This document shows, in pieces, positions 56,201-64,000 of a stretch of 64,000 nucleotides of DNA. Location of the stretch: contig NC_089399.1 of assembly GCF_003171515.1 (NCBI RefSeq), forward strand, positions 4,030,001-4,094,000, read 5' to 3'. The stretch comes from Pyrenophora tritici-repentis (Eukaryota; Ascomycota; Dothideomycetes; Pleosporales; Pleosporaceae). The translations under genes were made by a program, and so were the position numbers. The first letter of the stretch is position 1; the number at the start of each line of letters is the position of its first letter. The notes below the pieces were generated by a model that was given only the letters and a program-made list of their open reading frames with translations, was not told where the DNA came from and did no database searches.

Positions 56201-57907
56201 CCTCCGGCAGCGCAACCACGCAGGAGAGGCCGCCCTCCAGGATCAAAGAACAAGCGCAAGGGGCACGCGTACATCACCAAGAAGGAGCAGGACGATCTTG
56301 AGCTAGCTATCAAGCTACGTACCGATGGAGTGATCACAACCGCAGGCGCCCCCTTTGAAGCGTCTGATGACCAAGAGATCAGCGACCTCGTAGGTCGTGG
56401 AGTCTTCAAATTTGAGCAATACGACGAGAGGCTACACAGCAAGATCCGGATCTTCAAGTCACGCCTAGTACGTGAGGTCAAGGGAAAGACAACTAAACCT
56501 TATGAGAAATCCCGTCTGGTCATTCAAGGCTACCAAGACCATGGCAAGGAGACTATCTTGACGCAGTCGCCAACCATCCAGCGATGTAGCCAGCGCCTGA
56601 TCATGTCGCTGGCGCCTGGGCTAGTACAAAGCGGCATGAGCGTTGAGCTACGTGATATTACGCAGGCATACCCACAGGCTCAGACAACACTGAAGAGGAC
56701 GATACTTGCACACCTTCCTACGGAGCTGGTACATCGATACCCAAGAGGCACGCTACTCCATGTGATCAAGCCGCTGTATGGAATCGCTGAGGCAGGAGTC
56801 CACTGGTGGACAACGTACCACGGGCATCACTGCAAGGAACTGGACATGTCAACATCTACATACGACCCATGCCTGTTGATCACGAACAGCGACGACGCAG
56901 ACATCTTCGGCATCGTTGGCATGCAGACAGACGACACTCTCATGCTCGGGACACCAGCGTTCTCGTCACTTGAAGAGAAGAAGATCCAGAAGGCAGAATT
57001 CAGGTCAAAGCCAAAAGCAAGACTGACACTAGACGTGCAATTAGACTTTGACGGATGTACACTTACGATAGACGCTAGCCAAGCCTTAAACCTCAGGCAG
57101 AAAGGGCAAGGAGGAAGGATAAGGCTTGTCGATGTTAAGGCACCGGACCGCGCGCAACAGTACACAGAGCAGCGCGCCCGCGGAGCGTACATCGCATCAA
57201 CGTGCCAACCAGAGGCATCATTTGACCTATCCGTCGCGGCTCAAGCTCAGCAACCATCAGACGAGGACATCAAGGCACTCAACAAACGCCTGAAATGGCA
57301 GATGGAGAATCTCGATCGTGGCCTGCGCTACGTCACTGTCAATCTCATGGAGGCTAAGTTAATGGTCTTTGTAGATGGCTCCTTTGCCAACAACAAGGAC
57401 CTTAGCTCACAGCTAGGCTTTGTCCTTATGCTCGTTAACGAGTCTATTGACGCCAACACCTTCACAATACAGGGCAACGTGATCCACCACAGCTCTACGA
57501 AGTGCAAGCGCATCACACGGAGCGTACTGGCCTCAGAGATCTACGGCATGGTCAACGGCTTTGACATAGGCATTGCGGTTGCAACCACGCTAAGGATAGT
57601 TACAGAACGACTTGGACTACCTGCAATTCCCTTAGTTATCTGTACAGACTCGTACTCCTTGTACGAGTGCCTAGTAAAGCTTGGGACGACGAAGGAGAAG
57701 CGCCTTATGATCGATATCATGGCGCTGCGCCAATCATATGAGCGTCGCGAGATCACGGAGATCCGCTGGATCAATGGCGAAGACAATCCTGCAGACGCCT
57801 TCACTAAGGCATCGCCAAACCGCGCCCTTGAACGCTTCATCGACAACAATGAGCTGACAGCCCGAGTGGATGGATGGGTACAGAGGCCAACAAGCTCTGA
57901 GACTTAA
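53231..57907 (+). pseudogene. copia-2 gag-pol, one frame with two stops
   Basis: One frame (about 1558 codons) from the ATG at 53231, broken by TAG at 54668 and TAA near 54712. Gag: Gln-rich head, a helical middle, an RGG-rich basic stretch (GRIRGGSRGGGGFRGG) and a zinc knuckle CFVCQKEGCWSTNH. Pol: protease GILPDTGAANVSTV, pre-integrase RRFGHPAVTRL..CHHCQLH, integrase (VDVMYLSNKPVLHVVDSST; ITHDAGTNF; EAHWSIGKTERYH), RT with QTDDTLM in place of YVDD, and RNase H (FVDGSFANNKD; SVLASEIYGM; NPADAFTKA). Both stops could come from CAG or CAA by C to T change, as RIP would do. It could also be read as separate gag and pol frames, but the shared frame argues against this. Confidence 0.8.
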
Positions 57908-57974
57908 TACTGCACACACAGTTACTACTGATATATGCAGAGCTACTCGCTATCTAGAAAGAAAAGACTTCCAG

Positions 57975-58232
57975 TGTCGGATCACAGATATCAACGATAT
58001 CTCAGCCACGCGATCGGCCGCACTAATCTCGGTCACGCGAGCAGGCGCACTGATATCAGTCACGCGGACAGGCGCACTGATCGCGGCGTCCGAGCAGCGC
58101 TCAGACCAGACCTCCTATATCTAGCTCTTCCATAGTTCCCCTTCGCACGAGAATCAATCAGAACCACCGAACAGAATGCATTCCTAGTTATCGTTATTTC
58201 CCTTTACGCACTTAGTGCAAAGCCAACCAACA
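57975..58232 (+). mobile_element. copia-2 3' LTR
   Basis: TGTCGGATCACAG to AAAGCCAACCAACA, 258 bp, after a purine-rich AGAAAGAAAAG. The last 80 bp match the solo LTRs at 36959-37724 and 39013-39201; the first half differs. Confidence 0.65.
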
Positions 58233-58339
58233 CCAACCATGTTAACCGATTTAATTATATTAATTAAACCGGTCGACCGAGACCGACCGAAAACGCCGAC
58301 CAACCGGTTAACCGGAATAACCGACCATTTTGCCCATGT

Positions 58340-59918
58340 ATGAGCCCAAAACAGACGCTACTGAGACCTGAACTGTTTGAGACGCCAGTGGAAATCAGCC
58401 TCACAAAAACAGATCGCTCCATCTATCAGATCATTGAGGATGAGTACGAAGCCGACCCACTCGACCCGCTGGTCAAGGAAACCTTGCAACTGCTTAAAGA
58501 TGGTGTGCGACGGTCGAAGATCCTGACCTTGAGCGAATGCGAAGCTAGAGGAGGACGCTTGTACTATCACGACCGGCTCGTTATACCTGACAATGATGAG
58601 CTCAAGATGAAGATCCTCCGCGCAGCACATGACTCCGCGTGTAGTGGCCATCCTGGCCGTGGCAAAACAATCGAGCTCGTCCAACGTGAGTACTACTGGC
58701 CCGCATGTTCGACACAATTCGTCGATACGTCAGCTGCTGCCATATCTGTCGCCGTTCGAAAGCTTCTCGCGAGAAGTGCCACGGCCTTCTGAAACCGCTG
58801 CCTGTACCTGAACGGAGATGGCAAGACATCTCTATCGACTTCGTTGTCGATCTCCCTGAATCTGAAGGGTATAAAAACATCATGGTAGTCGTTGACCGGT
58901 TAACAAAATACCGTTATATGATCCCTTGTACCAAGATGGAAGCCATAGACGTCGCGCGAATGTTCCTCCGCTACGTGTGGTGCAACCACGGCCTCCCAGA
59001 CACAATTATTTCTGACCGAGGCAGGCAGTTCGTCTCCGCTTTTTACGACGAATTGTGCAAACAACTGAAGATCGACCCGCGCTTCTCTACAGGATTTCAT
59101 CCTGAAACTGACGGTCAAACCGAGAATGCAAACGCCGTCATGGAACAAGTGCTACGCGCGTACACAAACTACAGACAGGATGACTGGGTAAGCTGGTTGC
59201 CCACCGCCCAGTTCGAAGCCAACAATACTGTATCCGAATCTACTGGGGTGTCCCTAGGATGGCCTGTTACGGCCAGAACCCCCGAATGGGTTTTGAACCG
59301 CCCTACGGCATAAAGAGACCTGCGTACTAAGCCTTACAGGCTCGAGAAGTAAATTAGATGATCGAGAAGATGCGCGATGTGACTGAGTTCATCCGCGAAG
59401 AAATGATATGGGCACAAGCTATGCAACAAGAATATACCAACCGAAAACGGTTGCCAGCACTAGCGTACGAGGTCGGCGACGAAGTCTGGCTCGACGCCCG
59501 CAACATCAGAACACAACGCGCCTCGAAAAAGCTTGACTGGAAGAACTTTGGTCCTTACCGTGTGGCCAAGAAGATCTCTTCTTACGTATACCGACTCGAC
59601 CCACCCGCTACGATGAAGATTCATCCAGTATTTCATGTATCCCTCCTCCGACTTGCGGCGGCAAAATTAGATTTTCTGCCTGGATAGCACGTACCGCCAC
59701 CTGAACTATTCGTCGTAGACGGCGAACCACATTATTTTGTCGAGAGCGTCGAGAACCTCCGCTACAATAAACGACGAAAGCGAAACGAGTACCTCGTGAA
59801 ATGGGTTGGCTATAAAGAACTTTCTTGGGAACCTGCCGAAGAGCTGAAAGAGAACGACACCTTCGTTCGCTTTCACGAACAGTTCCCAGAAAAACCAAAA
59901 CCGCCAATGTTAACTTAA
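58340..59918 (+). pseudogene. gypsy integrase and chromodomain, broken
   Basis: Three frame segments: 58340-58704, 58705-59313 and 59314-59918. First the H2C2 zinc finger (HDSACSGHPGRGKT..CHICRR), then the integrase core DDE (IDFVVDLPES; DRLTKYRYMIP; ISDRGRQFVS; FHPETDGQTENAN), then after several stops the C-terminal part ([34 protein letters not shown]). After an in-frame TAG at 59685 comes a chromodomain (NEYLVKWVGYKELSWEPAEEL), the module chromoviruses use to pick heterochromatic sites. Two frameshifts near 58705 and 59320 plus TAA/TAG codons make it dead. Protease, RT and RNase H are absent. Confidence 0.85.
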
Positions 59919-59983
59919 CCCGACATCAGGAACAATACTGCTATCACTCACTCTCGAGAGAGCTCTAGAGTAAGGGGGGGTAC

Positions 59984-60301
59984 TGTCACGGTAACCACCG
60001 TGGTCCCCTTGACACTCCTACCTCTGACCCATGGGCTCCTACTCTTAACCTGTACGCTCCTGCTTCTAATCCGCACGCTCCTATCGCAACAGTGCAACGT
60101 ACTATCCTCGACAGTATGCTACTGTCTCGACATTGGTATGACATCACATAAGCTTTCTTCCGCTATATATCTTTCTCTGGCGAAACTCTCCGCTTCTTTT
60201 CTTCACGCAACGTCTTGTATTTACACTTGAGTACTGTACGTAGCACACAAATCAAACTTCTTTATAAGTTCTCAGATTACTGCTCGTTGTCTCTCGTGAC
60301 A
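59984..60301 (+). mobile_element. gypsy 3' LTR
   Basis: 318 bp beginning TGTCACGGTAACC just after the purine tract AAGGGGGGG and ending CTCTCGTGACA; the 7-bp ends TGTCACG/CGTGACA are inverted repeats. It contains TATATATC. Confidence 0.8.
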
Positions 60302-61418
60302 ATCCGTATGTATAGTTACGCAGCGATAGTTAGTCAAGCCCGGTTTCATCCGGCTTTGAGGTTTAGGGTATGCAATTGGATCGAGTTCGTGGCGCGTCAT
60401 ATATCGACCAATCATAAGGAGTTGTGTCCACCTTCGTGGTGCGGCTAGCTTAGTGATCTAGTGCGTCATCGACCATATCTCACTCTTATTAATTGGTTGC
60501 CTTTGGCCATGTGCGCTTGTGCAGCAACTTGTTGCTCTATTGTGAACGTTCAGATACAACACCGTGCTAAGAAACTGAATTAGTATAAACGAAATTCTCT
60601 GCGTTTACGTGTCCAGATACTCAACTCTTGGTACTACTGCTTTGACTGTGTCGTCACGTGGGTGTGGTTTTTGGGGAAGTTGGTATTTCTTACGAACCAA
60701 ATGCATGAGTTGGGTGCTGCATGGGACATGACTATAGTCCAATGAACATCTGCCACGTCAGCAGCGACACCCAGCACTGTGGCGCAATACAAATCTGGAT
60801 GCCTGGGACCGGGGTCTCGGGGTGGAGCAGCTGGCTTCAGATCGCGACGGCGCTGAGCTCGGGCTTTACAAGATCAAGAATCGATTTAAGTCTCTGTGAT
60901 ATCCACTAATAAGAAACAAATGTGAGATTCTAGCACCTACGGTCTACTTGCTAGAGGCCTAAGAGAAGATCGAAAGAGTTTACTTCATTGAGGACTACAG
61001 CATGGAGCTAACACTGTAGCATTTGCCTTGCTATCTCCTATAATTGTTGAAATATCGAGCGTACAAGTCAGAGAGGGCTCAATTGGTATCACGCCTAGCT
61101 TCCAGCGATTGCATACACTCTGACCGGATCCGTAATTAATAAGGTAAGATGCGGGGTTATGTTGCTTCCCGAATCGAAGATCTTGGCTGCCGCGGGGTAG
61201 ACTAGTGTTGAAAGCGAGGTTGTATAAGTAGTTGCACATTGTATGACGTCTCTTGATCTTCGTACTTATGGCAAAATGCATTCGACTTCCTCCCACTAAT
61301 GCATGGTCAATTACTTTTGATAAGCCTAGGCTCAAACACCGTTGTCGTTTAGATCTCGTTTTCTCTCGTACCCTTCCTCATCACGATGGTGTAAGGCGCA
61401 GATCTCACTCTTGTAGCT
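60302..61418. other. intergenic, no supported gene
   Basis: AT-rich with short unconvincing frames. It forms the 5' side of the DUF7587-like gene. Confidence 0.5.
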
Positions 61419-62707
61419 ATGACGACATCATCGCCCCTCCTGTTTCAGCCAGACCCCTTCCGATTAAGTCAGATGCCTTCTCTCCGAGACGGAAATATCC
61501 CAAGATTCCTGTTTCGAATCCACACACCAAACTGCTATGGACAAACATCTCTTTCCAGTGTCATCCCTGAGGCTTGTAAACAGAATGGGTTCAGAGCTAC
61601 GCAAGATATTTTCACTTGGAATCGACAGGAGGCTGCCAAGATATTGAATGTTCATCTGCGATGGTGGAATTACGATGATCCTGTGGACTGTAACCTAGTC
61701 TGTTGGACTAGTTCCTTGCTGTTTGCTCTCCAGTACGGTCTGCACCAGACTCCGCAACAATCAATCGATTGACATGATTGATTCCTATATAGGTTAAAGA
61801 ATTACTTCATTAGGCAGCCTTTAACCTAGATAGGAATCAATCATGCCGATCCGATTGATTGTTGCGGAGTCTGGTCTGCACCGAGCGCGGCACCGTAATC
61901 CCGATGGATACGATCCTTCACAGATTGCCTTGTTAATCATCGACACTCGAAATATGCCAAAGGCAGCCTTTGTTAAAGATCTAGAGATCATAGACGCTTT
62001 CTCGGGCTATTCGGATCCTTATGTTCAACCGAACTTAGCCTACTTACAGCAGCTGCGGCTTAGGCCGATAGGATATTATTTTGGCGAATACCTCAGTCAA
62101 GGGTATCTCGATATAGAGGGCAAATGTTCCCAAGCGACTATGCAGGACTTGATAGGCAGTGGTTTGTTTCAACTCATGCCTGAGCTGGAGAGTAAAGATT
62201 CTTGGGATCAATGGGCAAAAAGGGTCATCGAGCTCCGGAGGCCTTTCAATGAAACCGTCAACATTAAACAGACAAAAAAGTCCGATGTCCGCAGAGCCAT
62301 CGTTATCGCAGAAAGATGTTTTCCTGGTCGATGGGCGATTCCAGTCGCCACAATGCTTCTCGCGCTCAGGCCCTGCCTAGACAAGGATCGTGTCATCCTA
62401 GATGCCTTTGCGTCAATGTATTCTGGTGAGCTATGTGCATCTCCAAGCGTTACGGTACCATGATATACTGAATTCTTGAAGTGGAAGAGGTGCGACGCCT
62501 CTCGTTACGGGATATCAAGATTGATGCAATACGGCTACCTGAAGTCAAGCAGTTTGGGAGACTGTTGAACGATATTCAGTGCCATTTGTTAGGCGAGGAT
62601 ATCGATCTTCTGAAAAACCCTTTTGCAATGCTGAGGTGAGATATACTGCAATGTTGTCGCATTGAGAGTCGAGTGCTGATACAACAATTCGCAGTCTAAA
62701 TGGCTAA
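61419..62707 (+). pseudogene. DUF7587-like gene split by a MITE
   Basis: The ATG at 61419 opens a frame that enters the 128-bp MITE at 61746 and stops inside it. After the MITE and one 8-bp target copy (136 bp) the frame continues exactly. Further exons 62482-62635 and 62695-62707 follow introns of 56 and 59 bp (GTGAGC..CTTGAAG, GTGAGA..TTCGCAG). Content: LFRIHTPNCYG near residue 30, then NVHLRWWNYDD, CNLVCWTSSLLFALQYGL, and after the MITE PSQIALLIIDTRNMPKAAF. This layout recalls DUF7587, a fungal domain of unknown role; the match is from memory and moderate. The tail (LPEVKQFGRLLNDIQCHLL) is helical. No function is assigned. Apart from the MITE no stop or shift is seen, so the break looks recent. 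Confidence 0.6.
61746..61873 (-). mobile_element. 128-bp hAT-type MITE, copy 2
   Basis: Reverse complement identical, base for base, to 32182-32309. Flanked by GTCTGCAC (61738-61745 and 61874-61881). Confidence 0.95.
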
Positions 62708-63582
62708 ATAGGTGTATGCAACAAGCGCAGTAGACTGAATGTCTGTTTATATCATATTTAACCTACATTCTCGTTCAAACACACGATTATCATATCGGCA
62801 GTAGCCATCCAAACGCATGCACGAGAACCTAGCTCTACTCGTGTAACGGCATCACGGTGTTGGCCCATTCACATCTGTTCTGGCTACACTCAAAGCAAAC
62901 TAGCATATGATATTTTGCGAGTTGGCATACGATTCATACATTAGCACGATTGCAAATTGCGGATCGTAATCCGATCTGTCCTGTCTTGGTCTAACTCCAT
63001 GTATCTTCGCGAGTCATACCAAACCTCCTAACAGCCATCTCACGCCTTGAGGATAAGTATGGCCAACTCACCATGACTATCGCTTTGATGTGCTTTGGCC
63101 GAATGCCAGGAATGAGTTTTGCGATGGGTACGAGATCCATTTAGAGCAATCATTCTGGGCATTTAGTGGTGATAAAGAGATACTGTTAAGTCTGAGGGAG
63201 TGCAAATGCCATTACCATACTGCACGTGTCGCTTGTGTTGCTTCTGATGATCGCGACAAGTCCAGCCAGATGCAGGGACGACAGTATCAGTATTTGGGGC
63301 TCGTTCTTGGTGCAGAAGCGGACGAACCGGGGCAGCGAGGCTGACCGCGACATAACTCGGTGACGACCGTAAGCAATTTAGAGGATCCATCGACCCAGCG
63401 CAAGGCTGTCTTGACAAGAACTGTGCCGCAGCGGCGCGTCTGCTTACTAGTAAGCAGCTTACGCTTCTCAAGCGGCACAGCTGCTTGCAGGAGCCTGACC
63501 TACCCTTGTCCGTACTATGACGTATACAGATGGTAGACGAGGCAAGCGTAGTATAGTAGTTAGCGATTACGGCTTCACCCCT
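62708..63582. other. no firm gene; one weak open segment
   Basis: The plus-strand segment about 63060-63344 reads FDVLWPNARNEFCDGYEIHL then EQSFWAFSGDKEILLSLREC, with protein-like composition and no start or splice support. It may be a relic exon. The rest shows nothing. Confidence 0.35.
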
Positions 63583-63799
63583 TGTCAGATAATAGCACTG
63601 TTGAAGATGAGAGCGTACAGACGCTGGGTTAGACTAGCGCGACCTGGCATCTGTGAGAGCCAATCGGATCACAGGAAGGCTTGGCACCCCCCCAGGTGTG
63701 CCCACAACCGTAGACAGAACCAACACACAATCAATCATCAACATCATCACCATTATTACCTATTTCATCAGTATTCCAGATGAGAGTGAATATCTGACA
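63583..63799 (+). mobile_element. LTR-like repeat C, copy 1
   Basis: 217 bp, TGTCAGATAATAGCAC to GAATATCTGACA, flanked by CCCCT (63578-63582, 63800-63804). It lies in the reading frame of the gene fragment at the right edge. Confidence 0.9.
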
Positions 63800-63804
63800 C
63801 CCCT

Positions 63805-64000
63805 ACAGGCAGCATTTTGACAGTCTGGTCATCATGAAATAGAGAAGCGACCAATTCCATCAACTGTTCCGCGGCAAGCATCATAGCGCTAAGCCATGCA
63901 CGGAAGGTGGGGCTGTTGAGAATCTCTATGTACCTGCCTGCAGGAGTGAAACCGCAATCGTTAACTACTGTACGCTTAGATGCCGAGACCTCTATCGTTT
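63805..64000 (-). pseudogene. gene fragment running off the right edge, cut by repeat C
   Basis: On the minus strand 65 codons are open from the window edge to the repeat: VSASKRTVVNDCGFTPAG, then RYIEILNSPTFRAWLSAMML and AAEQLMELVASLFHDD. Composition is clearly protein-like and helical. No family is recognised. On the far side of the repeat the same frame meets TAA within four codons. The 5' part lies outside the window, so whether the gene is intact up to here cannot be told. Confidence 0.5.

Larger units (their letters stand above)
53231..58232 (+). mobile_element. copia-2, Ty1/copia retrotransposon lacking a 5' LTR
   Basis: Gag-pol frame followed by a 3' LTR of the TGTCGGATC..CCAACCAACA family. 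The expected 5' LTR is absent: the 50 bp before gag abut the copia-1 3' LTR. Confidence 0.8.
58340..60301 (+). mobile_element. 5'-truncated chromodomain gypsy (chromovirus-type)
   Basis: Only the integrase end and the 3' LTR of a Ty3/gypsy element remain. Left border unclear; the preceding 100 bp are CCGACC/GGTTAACCGG-rich. Confidence 0.8.

Overview
The window looks like nuclear DNA of a filamentous ascomycete. Genes carry short introns of about 40-240 bp with GT..AG borders, and the families are fungal: a Zn(II)2Cys6 regulator, an RTA1 membrane protein, cellobiose dehydrogenase with a CBM1 module, and an NRPS fragment. Several transposon copies show stop codons of the kind left by repeat-induced point mutation (RIP). 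A pleosporalean Dothideomycete (Pyrenophora-like plant pathogen) is my best guess; this is inference from gene and transposon types, not from a marker gene.

Layout. About 0-30.7 kb is gene-bearing and nearly free of transposons: laccase-like multicopper oxidase (-), RTA1-family protein (+), Zn2Cys6 regulator (+), J-domain protein (-), glyoxalase-like protein (+), secreted cellobiose dehydrogenase (+), an F-box gene with an in-frame stop (-), a large coiled-coil protein (-) and an unrecognised protein (-). From 30.7 to 64 kb the window is mostly nested mobile DNA. hAT1 (31.0-34.2 kb) abuts a truncated NRPS A-T module; a tRNA-derived SINE sits in a solo LTR (37 kb); a RIP-decayed hAT2 (38.7-42.1 kb) abuts a copia gag scrap. 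A secreted amidase (42.8-45.0 kb) is the one clearly intact gene here. Then come a graveyard of small TGTCAGATA-ended LTR-like repeats (45.2-48.1 kb), two copia elements (48.8-58.2 kb) and a chromodomain gypsy remnant (58.3-60.3 kb). A DUF7587-like gene broken by a MITE (61.4-62.7 kb) and a gene fragment running off the right edge complete the window.

The main signal is recent and layered transposition. A 128-bp hAT-type MITE occurs twice, identical base for base, each copy with a perfect 8-bp target duplication and each inside a coding region whose frame would be continuous without it. hAT1 has mismatched flanks and joins the NRPS fragment to the tail of an unrelated gene, suggesting recombination between hAT copies. 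No operon-like or clustered pathway is evident. The laccase and cellobiose dehydrogenase are both secreted redox enzymes suited to plant-polymer attack, but they lie 13.8 kb apart with unrelated genes between them.
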